This document shows, piece after piece, positions 1 to 8,067 of a stretch of 64,000 nt of DNA. The stretch comes from Bradymonas sp963697525 (GTDB lineage Bacteria; Myxococcota_A; Bradymonadia; Bradymonadales; Bradymonadaceae). How positions within the stretch are numbered: position 1 is the first letter of the stretch; each line of letters begins with the position of its first letter. Location of the stretch: assembly GCA_963697525.1 (NCBI GenBank), contig OY969087.1, positions 3,472,001 to 3,536,000 on the forward strand, written 5' to 3'. Position numbers and translations under genes: made by a program. The notes below the pieces were generated by a model. The model did not search any database and was not told the DNA's origin. It saw only the letters and a list, made by a program, of their open reading frames with translations.

Positions 1-242
1 ACCACAGAGGAACGACAAACTACTTTTTTCACCGCAAAGACGCAGAGGCGCAAAGAGCTGCTTTTAAATATTGCCTTCTTTGCGTCTTCGCGCAGGTTCT
101 CGTGGCGGTGGGCGACGTAGGACAGGGTGTTCACCACAGAGGTCATAGAGACCACAGAGGAACGACAAACTACTTTTTTCACCGCAAAGGCGCAGAGGCG
201 CAAAGAGCTGCTTTCAAATATTGGCTTCTTTGCGTCTTCGCG
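1..242. repeat. Direct repeat pair, ~92 bp, 1-92 and 151-242
   Basis: Positions 1-92 and 151-242 are nearly identical: both open with accacagaggaacgac and end in ctttgcgtcttcgcg, with only a few substitutions. The 58 bp between them hold a short sppA-like fragment and the left arm of a palindrome. Non-coding and GC-poorer than the flanking genes. The first copy touches the window edge, so the element may extend further left. Confidence 0.85.
90..127 (-). pseudogene. 38-bp relic of an sppA paralogue
   Basis: These 38 bp match 462-499 inside sppA with five mismatches. Read on the minus strand both give LSYVAHR-x-ENLR. Three of the differences are synonymous third-position changes (TCC/TCG, GTC/GTG, AAC/AAT) and one is His for Arg, so the fragment diverged while it was still coding. 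It lies between the two copies of the CACAGAG-type repeat and is all that is visible of a second sppA-like gene. Confidence 0.6.
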
Positions 243-311
243 CCTTTGCGGTGAGACATGCCGTTCGCAGTCCTGGTTTTACTCTGTGCCCTCGGTGACC
301 TCTGTGGTGAA
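130..311. repeat. Nested palindromic CACAGAG-type element
   Basis: Outer arms 130-145 and 296-311 are exact 16-nt reverse complements (ttcaccacagaggtca). Inner arms 180-205 and 228-253 also pair, with a few mismatches (caccgcaaaggcgc...). As RNA or single-stranded DNA this folds into one long hairpin lying just beyond the sppA stop codon. It resembles a miniature palindromic element; no transposase is present. A shorter relative lies at 35534-35603. Confidence 0.75.
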
Positions 312-320
312 CAACTCGTC

Positions 321-2135
321 CTACTTGACGCGGAAGGGCATCAGGGCGAGCACCGGGTCGTGTTCGAGCATGGCCGCGAGGGTGGCGGGCTCGAAGGCGC
401 GGGCGAGCCAGTCGGGGATATGGGCGCTGACCTCGGTCTGGATCGATCCGCGAAGCGCGCTGCGCAGATTCTCGCGGCGGTGGGCCACGTACGACAGCGA
501 GGCCTTGTCGCGGGGCATGTCGCATAGCTCGCACAACCGGTCGACGGCGACGTCGATGCCGCCGATATGGTCGACCAGGCCGCGGTGGCGCGCGTCCTCG
601 CCCAGGTAGACGCGGCCTCGCGCGTAACGGTGTAGCCGGCGCCGGGGCAGCTTGCGGGCCTGGCCGACGCGTTGCAGGAACCGACGGTAGAAGCTGCGCG
701 CGTCGTCGTCCATGCGCTGCATCATCTCGTCGCTCAGCGGGTGGGTCAGGCTCGAGAAGAGGTCGGCGTCGTGCTCGTAGATGGACTCGAAGTTGACGCC
801 CAACTTCTGGGGAACGCCGGGGACCGACATCTTGCCGGTGATCACGCCGATGGAGCCGGTCAGGGTGGTGCGCTCGCAGATGATCTCGTCGGTGCCCACC
901 GCCAGATAATAGCCCCCGCTGCCGACGACGTCGGAGCATTGGGCGACCACGGGTTTGGTGCGGCGCAACTGTTCGATGGCGTGCCAGATGATGTCGCTGG
1001 CGAGCGCGCTTCCGCCCGGCGAGTTGATGTGCAGGATGGCGCCGGCATAGCGGCGGTTTTCGCGGATACTGCGCAGCGCGGGCAGGACTTCGTGCGGGTC
1101 GATGACCACCGAGCCCTGACCGGGCACGCTCATATTGGGCATGACGATCATGCCTGTCAGGTCGAGCACGGCGAAGCGGCGCGGCCGGCGAAAGAGCGGG
1201 CGCCACTGATAGCGCTCGGGCGCCGAGTCCAGATAGTCGGTGGCGTTGGTGAGCACCACGCCCTTGTCCTTGTGGCCTTTCTTGGCTTTCTGGTCGGGGT
1301 CTTTCTGGTTGGGGCGCCGCTCGAGGCGGCCCACCGGCGTGGTCTCGCGCGGCGAGTCCAGCCAATCGGAGAGCGCCTCGCGAAAGACCTCGCCGTCGAC
1401 GAAGCCCTGGCGCCACGCCTGGCGGGTGTCCATGGGGGCCTGGGCGAAGAGCTGCTCGACCTGCGCGGCCGGCAGTTGCCGGCGCTCGCCGATGCGCGCG
1501 AGCATCTCGCCCTTGAGGCGATCGTAGAGCGCCTGCATCATCAGACGCTGGGCCTCGGTCATATGCTCGTGGATGAACCGGTGGGAGGCGGTCTTGAACT
1601 CGCCGATATGCACGAATTGGGGGACGACGCCAAGCTTCTCGAGCGCCTCGTGGGCGAAGTACTGGTCGAAGCGCGGCCCGAACGAGTACAGCCGCCCGGC
1701 GGGGCTCATGACGATGTCGTCGGCGGCGCTCGCCAGCAGGTAGTCGCGTGTCATCGGCATCTGAGCGTGGGCGACCAGGTGCTTGCCGGCGTCGCGAAGC
1801 GAGTCGAACAGCCGGTACAACTCCTCGAGTTGCCCGTGACCCATGGCGGTAGCCTCGGGCACGAGGACCACCCCGGCGACGGTGTCGTCGTCGCGGATGC
1901 GCTCGATGGATTTGCGCAGCTCCAGAAACGACGGCTTTTGCTGGAAGTAGCGCGCCAGGCCCGTGCGCGGGCCGAACGCGTAGCTGCTCTCGAGCTTGAG
2001 GGTCAGGTAGAGTTTCTTTTTGCGGCGAAAGAAGTACCCTAACTTGAACCAGAACCTCGACCACAGGTGGACGAGCAGCGAGACGAGGTTCCACACGAGG
2101 ATAAAGGGCGCACGTAGCATGGTCGACATATCCAT
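321..2135 (-). CDS. sppA: Signal peptide peptidase SppA, S49 family
   Basis: Membrane-bound serine protease of the S49 family, which degrades cleaved signal peptides in the cytoplasmic membrane. From the start at 2135 the product is about 604 aa. A hydrophobic anchor sits near residues 8-25, followed by a basic stretch. The duplicated S49 fold is recognisable: the catalytic lysine is K181 in GEFKTA and the nucleophile is S406 in VGSGGYY, preceded by INSPGGS. A Lys-rich insert (about 275-292) separates the halves. The frame is open 177 nt further upstream, but that part has no hydrophobic or family features and overlaps the divergent lipoprotein gene. Met62 or Met65 are alternative starts; no strong ribosome binding site decides between them. 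Length fits the long E. coli-type SppA class. Confidence 0.93.
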   Translation of the reverse strand: MDMSTMLRAPFILVWNLVSLLVHLWSRFWFKLGYFFRRKKKLYLTLKLESSYAFGPRTGLARYFQQKPSFLELRKSIERIRDDDTVAGVVLVPEATAMGHGQLEELYRLFDSLRDAGKHLVAHAQMPMTRDYLLASAADDIVMSPAGRLYSFGPRFDQYFAHEALEKLGVVPQFVHIGEFKTASHRFIHEHMTEAQRLMMQALYDRLKGEMLARIGERRQLPAAQVEQLFAQAPMDTRQAWRQGFVDGEVFREALSDWLDSPRETTPVGRLERRPNQKDPDQKAKKGHKDKGVVLTNATDYLDSAPERYQWRPLFRRPRRFAVLDLTGMIVMPNMSVPGQGSVVIDPHEVLPALRSIRENRRYAGAILHINSPGGSALASDIIWHAIEQLRRTKPVVAQCSDVVGSGGYYLAVGTDEIICERTTLTGSIGVITGKMSVPGVPQKLGVNFESIYEHDADLFSSLTHPLSDEMMQRMDDDARSFYRRFLQRVGQARKLPRRRLHRYARGRVYLGEDARHRGLVDHIGGIDVAVDRLCELCDMPRDKASLSYVAHRRENLRSALRGSIQTEVSAHIPDWLARAFEPATLAAMLEHDPVLALMPFRVK

Positions 2136-2223
2136 CAGGGAGTCATTTTTGGGCGCCTGGGACCCACGCAATGTAGACAGCGCCCGGGACGATGTCGAGT
2201 GCGACGCGCTTTCGCGATGGTCG

Positions 2224-2490
2224 GTGGGCCGCTGGGCGCTGGTGGTGCTCGCCGTGGGCCTGTGGTCGCTGGGGGCGCCGGGGTGCGTGCAGACCGCCGA
2301 GTGTAACGCCACGGTCCATTGCCCTTCGGCTCAGGTATGTTACCAGTACCAATGTCGCCCCAAATGCGATACCCAGCAGCAATGTGCCAGCGACGAGGTC
2401 TGTACCCCGTGCAAGCCCGCGGGGTCATCGAACGACCAGGGCGAGTGTTTTGGCGAGGACCTGCGCGCTTGTGTGCCCAAGACGAATTGA
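2224..2490 (+). CDS. Small Cys-rich lipoprotein
   Basis: Divergent from sppA. Starting at the GTG at 2224, the protein opens with a lipoprotein-type signal (hydrophobic VVLAVGLWSL, then a lipobox Cys in GAPGC). About 65 residues with spaced cysteines follow (AECNATVHC, VCYQYQC, KCDTQQQC, EVCTPC). That Cys pattern is common in secreted proteins of Bradymonadales and Myxococcota. The frame is open further upstream, but that stretch overlaps the start of sppA and has no signal-like character, so the GTG is preferred without a convincing Shine-Dalgarno. Function unknown; presumably tethered to the envelope. The next gene, xseA, begins 42 bp downstream. Confidence 0.6.
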   Translation: MGRWALVVLAVGLWSLGAPGCVQTAECNATVHCPSAQVCYQYQCRPKCDTQQQCASDEVCTPCKPAGSSNDQGECFGEDLRACVPKTN

Positions 2491-2532
2491 GCCGGTGGGT
2501 CCCACCGGTGCCGCAAAGGTGATCTAGCAAGC

Positions 2533-4287
2533 ATGTCGCGATTGATCGACATCGAGTTGGCCGCGCGTCGGGTGTGTATTATTTTCCCGTACGATCCCAA
2601 CCTGTTGCCGGTGGTGCGCTCGCTTCCGGGCCGCTGGTTCGACGGGAGCACCAAGAATTGGTACGTGCCGCTCGAGCACGTCGACCATGTCATCGGCAAG
2701 CTCTCCAGCCATCACTTCAAGTTGTCGCCGGACCTGCGTGCCTATTGCGACAGGAATGGTCGTCCGGTCGACGAGTTGCTCAACTCCGGCGGCCAGCCAA
2801 ACAACGGCGCCGGCAAGGTCCCCGAGGGCACCTATTCGATCAGCCAGCTCAACGAGGAGGCCAGGGCAGTCCTGCGCGACAAATTCGCTGACGACGTCTG
2901 GGTGGTCGGCGAGGTGCAGAGCTACGAGCGCAACCGCCCCGGCCACCACGCCTACTTCGAGCTCGTCGAGCGACTGGCGCCCGACGAGGACCCGGTGGCG
3001 CGCATCCGGGCGGTGATGTTTCGCGACGACCACCGCAAGGTGCGCGAGGCGTTGGCCAACTCCCCGGAGACCATTCGCCTGCGCGACGGGCTGGCGGTGC
3101 GCCTGCAGGGGCGCGTCGACCTGTACGCGCCCCACGGCTCCTACCAGCTCATCGTGCGCGGGGTCGACCCGGCGTACACCACCGGTGAGATCCACCAGAA
3201 CCGTGAGCGCATCCTCGAACAGCTCGAAAAGCTGGGCATCCGCGAGGACAACCAGAAGCTCGCCTGGCCGCGCTGCCCGCTGCGGGTGGGGCTGATCACC
3301 AGCTTCGAGAGCGACGCCTACAACGACTTCGTCCACGAATTGGCGCGCTCCGGGCTGGGCTTCGAGGTCACCGTCCACGACGCCAACGTGCAGGGAAGCC
3401 AGACCGAGCCGTCGGTGCTTCGCGGGTTGAACTACTTCGCCGAGCGCGCCGACGATTTCGACGTCGTCGCCATCGTGCGCGGCGGCGGGTCGCGCTCGGA
3501 CCTGGCCTATTTCGACACCGAGGCCATCGGTAAGGCGGTATGCGCGCATCCGCTCAAGATCATCACCGGGGTGGGCCATCAGCGCGACCAATGTCTGTTG
3601 GACTTCATCTCCGATTCGCAAAAGACGCCCACCGCCGCCGCCAGCGCGTGTGTGCGCCGCGTTCAGGAGTACGCCGAAGGCGTCGAGGCGCTGTTCGAGC
3701 GCATCGCCGAGAGCGCGGCGGCGGGCGCGGCCGAGCAGATGAACCGGCTTCGCCAGGCGTCGGTGCGCCTGGAGCGCGCCGTCGAGCGCTGCTTGAAAGT
3801 GGAGACGCGCCGCCTCGACCGGGTGCGCTCGGAGGTCACCTATGCGGCCAAAGACCGGCTGGTGGAGGCGACGCGGCGCCTCGACCGGCTGCAGCGAGCG
3901 ATCCCGTCGGTGGCGCTGGCCCGGCTGCGCCGCGACCGCCAGAGCCTCGACTTTGCCCGGCGGCGCCTGTCGCCCGATCGTCTGGAGCGCCGTTTGCAGC
4001 GCGAGATGAGCGGCCTGGATATGCTGCGCCGCCGCCTCGAGCGGTTGGCCGACGATACCCTCGCCGACCAGCAGCGCCGCCTGGCCGAGCATCGCGGCCG
4101 ATTGCGCCTGCTCGACCCCCAGCGCGTGCTCGAGCGCGGCTTTGCCATCGTGCTCACCGCCGATGGCGTCGCCCGCCGGCCCGAGGACGTCCCCTACGAC
4201 GCCGATCTGGAGGTGCGCCTGGCCGAGGGGACGGTGACCGTGCGTCGACGCGCCGAGCAACTAGAACTAAGCGACGATTCCGACTGA
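2533..4287 (+). CDS. xseA: Exodeoxyribonuclease VII large subunit with HARP-like N-terminal domain
   Basis: Large subunit of exonuclease VII, which degrades single-stranded DNA from both ends in complex with XseB. At 584 aa it is longer than the usual 400-450. Residues 1-60 form an extra domain with a pattern FPYDPNLLPVVRSLPGRWFD...KNWYVP that resembles the HARP motif of SMARCAL1-type annealing helicases. The normal OB-fold follows at about 95-195, then the catalytic ExoVII_LS domain with RGGGS..DL near residue 316, TGVGHQRDQ and TPTAAA. The C-terminal half is Arg-rich and helical, as in the family. AAAGGTGA precedes the ATG. xseB follows 29 bp downstream, so the two are almost certainly an operon. 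Confidence 0.95.
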   Translation: MSRLIDIELAARRVCIIFPYDPNLLPVVRSLPGRWFDGSTKNWYVPLEHVDHVIGKLSSHHFKLSPDLRAYCDRNGRPVDELLNSGGQPNNGAGKVPEGTYSISQLNEEARAVLRDKFADDVWVVGEVQSYERNRPGHHAYFELVERLAPDEDPVARIRAVMFRDDHRKVREALANSPETIRLRDGLAVRLQGRVDLYAPHGSYQLIVRGVDPAYTTGEIHQNRERILEQLEKLGIREDNQKLAWPRCPLRVGLITSFESDAYNDFVHELARSGLGFEVTVHDANVQGSQTEPSVLRGLNYFAERADDFDVVAIVRGGGSRSDLAYFDTEAIGKAVCAHPLKIITGVGHQRDQCLLDFISDSQKTPTAAASACVRRVQEYAEGVEALFERIAESAAAGAAEQMNRLRQASVRLERAVERCLKVETRRLDRVRSEVTYAAKDRLVEATRRLDRLQRAIPSVALARLRRDRQSLDFARRRLSPDRLERRLQREMSGLDMLRRRLERLADDTLADQQRRLAEHRGRLRLLDPQRVLERGFAIVLTADGVARRPEDVPYDADLEVRLAEGTVTVRRRAEQLELSDDSD

Positions 4288-4316
4288 TTGACTGACGTCT
4301 GCCGAAAGGACCACGA

Positions 4317-4583
4317 ATGGCAAACAATGAGACCAAGGCGGCCGCCACGGACGCCGATGAGATTCGATACACCGAGGCGATGGACGAGCTCGAGGCGCTG
4401 CTCGACGAGATCGACAGCGACGGCGTCGATCTCGACGAACTCGCCCGCAAGGTCGAGCGCGCCTCCAAGCTCATTACGGTGTGCCGCGACAAGATCGAGA
4501 ACACCGAGATGCAGGTCAAAGCGATCATCGACGGGCTGGAGAAGGTCCAGGTCGGCGTCGATGGCGCGGGAGAAACGCAGTGA
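4317..4583 (+). CDS. xseB: Exodeoxyribonuclease VII small subunit
   Basis: Small helical subunit of exonuclease VII, 88 aa, normal for the family. The conserved core is YTEAMDELEALLDEID and LARKVERASKLITVCRDKI. An AAAGGA ribosome binding site lies just before the ATG. It directly follows xseA. Its TGA overlaps, as GTGA, the GTG start of the degraded transporter gene at 4580, so that gene was once translationally coupled to xseB. Confidence 0.95.
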   Translation: MANNETKAAATDADEIRYTEAMDELEALLDEIDSDGVDLDELARKVERASKLITVCRDKIENTEMQVKAIIDGLEKVQVGVDGAGETQ

Positions 4584-5150
4584 TCGAAGCGCTGGGCGAC
4601 AGGCTAAGTGATCTCTCCGAGCGCTACATGCCCGAGCCGAGGTCGCCGAGAAGGGCCATTTTTTGGCCGATGTCATCGGCGTCATCCCCGTCGAGCATAC
4701 CCTGTTCAGCCCGCTGAACTTCGCGGTCACCGGAAGCTTGCTGGTGCTCATCCCGTTGTTGTTGTGGCGCATGATGCCGCGCGATCCCGCCAAGATGGTC
4801 ACCTATCCGCTGGAGGCGCGCGAGGCCGAGCACGACGACGACGCCGGGGCCGATGCCGCCACCAACTTCGTGGGCGTGCTCGAGCAGACCCGGTTGGTCA
4901 ACCTGACAATCGGCTTGCTGCTGGTGGGCGTGCTGGTCGACTATTTCGCCAAGCGGGGCATCGCCGGGTGGAACCTCGACGCCATCAACCTCATCTTCTT
5001 GACGCCGGGCATCTTATTGCACCGCTCGCCGGCGAGTTACGTGGCCGCGGTGGCCGATGGCGCCAAGGGGTCAACCTGTTCGTCCCTTCGGGCGGCTGCC
5101 AGTGGGCGGTGACGGGGCCGGTGATCATGTTGTGGCTCTACCTATTCTGA
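4580..5150 (+). pseudogene. atoE-type short-chain fatty acid transporter, multiply deleted
   Basis: Remains of a short-chain fatty acid transporter (AtoE/PF02667, normally about 440-470 aa). Three fragments lie in three frames. The N-terminus (IEALGDRLSDLSERYMPEP, from GTG 4580) is followed by a central block, from AEVAEKGHFLADVIGVIPVEH through LLLHRSPASYVAAVADGAKG (about 4640-5075). The third fragment is VNLFVPSGGCQWAVTGP with the short C-terminal tail WLYLF (about 5076-5150). Relative to intact family members, roughly residues 20-168, 312-364 and 386-430 are missing. The order and both termini are kept, so this is one gene eroded by several internal deletions rather than a chance match. It cannot encode a working multi-pass transporter. 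Confidence 0.75.
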
Positions 5151-5154
5151 GTCC

Positions 5155-5706
5155 TCACAAAACCTCGACGCGGATCGTGGCCACGGCCTTCAGCGAGGTG
5201 TCGTCGTCGGGGACGCTGCCGCTCGCCTCGGCCTCGAGCTTCATGCCCTTTTCGACGTAGGCCTTCAGGTTGACCTTGTCCTTGGTGTTCAGCGAGATGG
5301 TCTGCTTGTCGCGGGGCACGTCCTTGATGGTGGCCACCAGCTTGCGATCCATATCCTTGGCGCTGGCGTAGATGTTCAGGCTGTCCAGGAAGTTGAAGTT
5401 GTCGGTGTCGCCCGGGGGCATCTTCGTGTCGGTGATCTTCAGCTTCAGATCCTGCAAAAACACGCCGCTGGCGCCACTGGCGTCGTGCTTGTTGAGCTGC
5501 TGCTGCAGGTTGATGTTCAGCTTGAGCGGCTCGCCGAAGGGGTTTTTGATGGGCAATTGGCCCAGGCCGCTTCCCTGGACGGTGACCTCCTGGCTGTCCT
5601 GCGAGAAGGTGAACGACACCAGACCATCGCCGCAACCCGACACAAAGGCGGTCAGCACAACGGCGGCGAGTACGGCGAGCGCGAGGCGGGGCGGGGAGTA
5701 CTTCAT
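5155..5706 (-). CDS. Lipoprotein of unknown function
   Basis: 183-aa protein with a lipoprotein signal: a lysine near the start, then LALAVLAAVVLTAFVSGC. The frame is open 11 codons upstream, but Met at 5706 puts the signal peptide in the normal place. The mature part is beta-rich, with alternating hydrophobic residues and sections such as LKLNINLQQQL, LKLKITDTKM and VATIKDVPRD. I recognise no domain. It converges with the atoE relic and is divergent from the zinc-ribbon/GYF gene. Confidence 0.75.
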   Translation of the reverse strand: MKYSPPRLALAVLAAVVLTAFVSGCGDGLVSFTFSQDSQEVTVQGSGLGQLPIKNPFGEPLKLNINLQQQLNKHDASGASGVFLQDLKLKITDTKMPPGDTDNFNFLDSLNIYASAKDMDRKLVATIKDVPRDKQTISLNTKDKVNLKAYVEKGMKLEAEASGSVPDDDTSLKAVATIRVEVL

Positions 5707-5918
5707 CTTTTCAAAGCCGGCTTCGAGTTTAGTGATCAAGAAGGAGCATCAATGCTCCTCGATAAGATGATCGTCGATCCACACAAATCAAATAGACGGC
5801 CGCAGATCAACCCAAATTCAGTAACTTTACGTAGGTCTAGCTTGTCAAAGAGTGGTGAAAACAGGTAGAGTTTGCGCAGATTTTCGACTCGCCCCGCCAG
5901 CAGGCGTCCCGCACGCGT

Positions 5919-8063
5919 ATGAAATTTTACTGCGACAGTTGCAACACCAAGTACGGAATCGCCGACGAAAAGGTTCGCGGCAAGGTACTCAAGGTGCGCT
6001 GCAAGAAGTGTGGCAACGTCATCACGGTGCGCGAGAATGCCCAGCCGGCGCACGCGGCCGCCGCGCCGCCGCCCGCACCGGCGTCGCGCCCGGGGTTCGA
6101 TCCGGCGCGCGTGCCGTGGCACTACTCGATCAACGGTCAGAGCTTCGGTCCGTTCGACTACGCGACGCTTTGCGGGCGCTTCGCCTCCGGCGATCTCGGC
6201 GACGAGTGCTACGTGTGGACCGACTCGTTCAGCGGTTGGGAGCCGGTGCGCGCCGTAAGCGCGTTTGCGGACGCATTGCGCGAAGGACAGAGCGTCCGAC
6301 CGCGCAACAAGACGATCGGCGTGTCTCAGGCCCTCGAGGCGGTCAAGCCCGAGGATCTGCGCAGGCACCAAGAGGAAACGGCTCAAAAGGCCGAGGAAGC
6401 ACGAAAGGCCGAGGAAGCACGAAAGGCCGAGGAAGCACGAAAGGCCGAAGAAGCACGAAAGGCCGAAGAAGCACGAAAGGCCGAGGAAGTACGAAAGGCC
6501 GAGGAAGCACGAAAGGCCGAGGAAGCACGAAAGGCCGAGGAAGCACGAAAGGCCGAGGAAGCACGAAAGGCCGAGGAAGCTGTCCAGCCCGACGATGCGG
6601 GGCCGACCGAACTTCTAGCCGACGACGCCAAGGAAGCACCAGCCGACGCGCCCGCAGAGGCCGACGAGCCCGCACAGAAGGAGGCCAGCAGCCGAAAGGA
6701 CCGCCTGGCCAAGCTGCGCGCGCGCCTCAATTCGTCGCCGGATATTCCCGTCGTCGGCACGGACGAGGAGCCCGACCTCTTCGGCGACGACCTCGCCGCC
6801 GACGGGGGCACCGAGCAGACCTCCGAAGCCGACGCCGACGCGCAGCCGGACGAACCCGCCCACGACAAGCCTATTTTTGGCGATGAGTCCGACGCCCTCG
6901 GGCCCACGCTGCCCATGGGCGACGAGCCGGCGGCCAACCTCGAAGTCGAGGAAGATCCGGGCACGCAGAGCGGCCTCTTCACCGACTTCGACCCCGAGGC
7001 GAAGGCGGAGGCGTCCACCAGCGCCGATGGCGCCGACGAGCCGGATGACTCCGACCATATCCCGTTTTTCCCGGAGGCCCCAGAGCTCAAGGGCGATTCG
7101 TCCAAGGTCAAGGACAGCGGGGGCGAGTCGGAGGGCATCACCGGCAGCCTGCTGATTCAGCTCGACAAGATTCAAAAGCAGGGGCGCGGCAAGAAGTTCG
7201 CGCTCATCGCCGCCGCGATTCTGGTCATTGGCGGCGTGACGGGCACAGCCGTGTACATGGCCGGTAAGGTCAAGTCCAAGCCGAAGGTGGCTGCTGCCAA
7301 GGCCAACCCGGCCGACGACGACAACGGCGATCTCGTCTTCCACACCTATTCGAAGGACGAGCAGAATAAGATCTTGGTGCTGGACAGCCAACACGTCGGC
7401 AAGAAGCCGGCCAAAGAGGAACCCGCCCAAGAGAAAAAGCCGGCTGATCACCCGCGGCAGCGTCTGGCGCAAAACGAACGGCATCAGCCGGCGCACGAGC
7501 GCCAGCGCGGGGCAGAGGCGCTGCACCTGAAGACCGGCGGCGAGCCGTCGCTGAAGGACGCGCTGAATTCGGCCACCAAGAAGGGCTCGGACGACGAGGG
7601 ATTCCACTCGACCATCGACAACGGTTCGGTGGCCGGGGCCAAGCTGGATTCGCCCATCGCCGACTCGGACGCGTTCAACTCGCTGACGGCCATCCAGTCC
7701 GATGACCGCCACGACCCCATCTACAAGCCCACCGACGCGGTCAAGAAGCGCCAACAGGCCAAGGCTGCCAACGGCATGAAGCTGACCCGCAAGCAGATCA
7801 ACCAGGGTATCAGCACGATTCGCCGCAGCGTGGGCATCTGTCGCCAGCGCCACATGCGCCGGGGTCAGCCGCTGGATGCGCGTAAGATCTACCTGACGAT
7901 CACCGTGGAGAATACCGGTCGCGTCAGCGCGTTCGACCTCGCACCACGGCGCATCCAGAACACCGAGTTTGCCCGGTGCATGAAGTCGCACCGCGGCCGC
8001 TGGCGCTTCCCGTCGTTCGCCGGCGAGGCCCAGCGCATGCGCGCCCCCTTCGTTCTGCAATAG
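5919..8063 (+). CDS. GltJ/AgmX-like zinc-ribbon/GYF membrane protein
   Basis: 714 aa. The layout matches GltJ (AgmX) of the Myxococcus gliding machinery, where zinc-ribbon and GYF domains engage cytoplasmic regulators and the C-terminus reaches the periplasm. Residues 1-42 are an MJ0042-type zinc ribbon (CDSC...CKKC). Residues about 67-115 are a GYF_2 domain (WHYSINGQSFGPFDYATL). Eleven copies of KAEEAR/V (about 157-222) form a predicted helix, then an acidic linker. One TM segment (FALIAAAILVIGGVTGTAVYM) sits near residue 440. The last about 100 residues (ISTIRRSVGICRQRHM...TVENTGRVSAFDL) match the AgmX/PglI TonB-like C-terminal domain. No other glt genes are in the window, so a paralogue of GltJ is equally possible. 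Confidence 0.85.
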   Translation: MKFYCDSCNTKYGIADEKVRGKVLKVRCKKCGNVITVRENAQPAHAAAAPPPAPASRPGFDPARVPWHYSINGQSFGPFDYATLCGRFASGDLGDECYVWTDSFSGWEPVRAVSAFADALREGQSVRPRNKTIGVSQALEAVKPEDLRRHQEETAQKAEEARKAEEARKAEEARKAEEARKAEEARKAEEVRKAEEARKAEEARKAEEARKAEEARKAEEAVQPDDAGPTELLADDAKEAPADAPAEADEPAQKEASSRKDRLAKLRARLNSSPDIPVVGTDEEPDLFGDDLAADGGTEQTSEADADAQPDEPAHDKPIFGDESDALGPTLPMGDEPAANLEVEEDPGTQSGLFTDFDPEAKAEASTSADGADEPDDSDHIPFFPEAPELKGDSSKVKDSGGESEGITGSLLIQLDKIQKQGRGKKFALIAAAILVIGGVTGTAVYMAGKVKSKPKVAAAKANPADDDNGDLVFHTYSKDEQNKILVLDSQHVGKKPAKEEPAQEKKPADHPRQRLAQNERHQPAHERQRGAEALHLKTGGEPSLKDALNSATKKGSDDEGFHSTIDNGSVAGAKLDSPIADSDAFNSLTAIQSDDRHDPIYKPTDAVKKRQQAKAANGMKLTRKQINQGISTIRRSVGICRQRHMRRGQPLDARKIYLTITVENTGRVSAFDLAPRRIQNTEFARCMKSHRGRWRFPSFAGEAQRMRAPFVLQ
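6388..6585 (+). repeat. 18-bp in-frame tandem repeat in the GltJ-like gene
   Basis: About eleven copies of the 18-mer aaggccgaggaagcacga, each encoding KAEEAR; one copy has GTA for GCA (Val). Near-identity at the DNA level, including third positions, indicates recent slippage expansion. The translated stretch is a charged single-helix spacer between the GYF domain and the acidic linker. Confidence 0.9.
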
Positions 8064-8067
8064 ACAA

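Noticed and set aside
672..2042. Long open frame on the plus strand opposite sppA
   Set aside because: It is antisense to a well-supported gene. The high GC content leaves the opposite strand open, and the translation has no recognisable domain.
2524..4260. 578-codon open frame antisense to xseA
   Set aside because: Same cause; xseA has all family motifs and a ribosome binding site, while the antisense product is repetitive Leu/Val/Ala/Gly sequence without family features.
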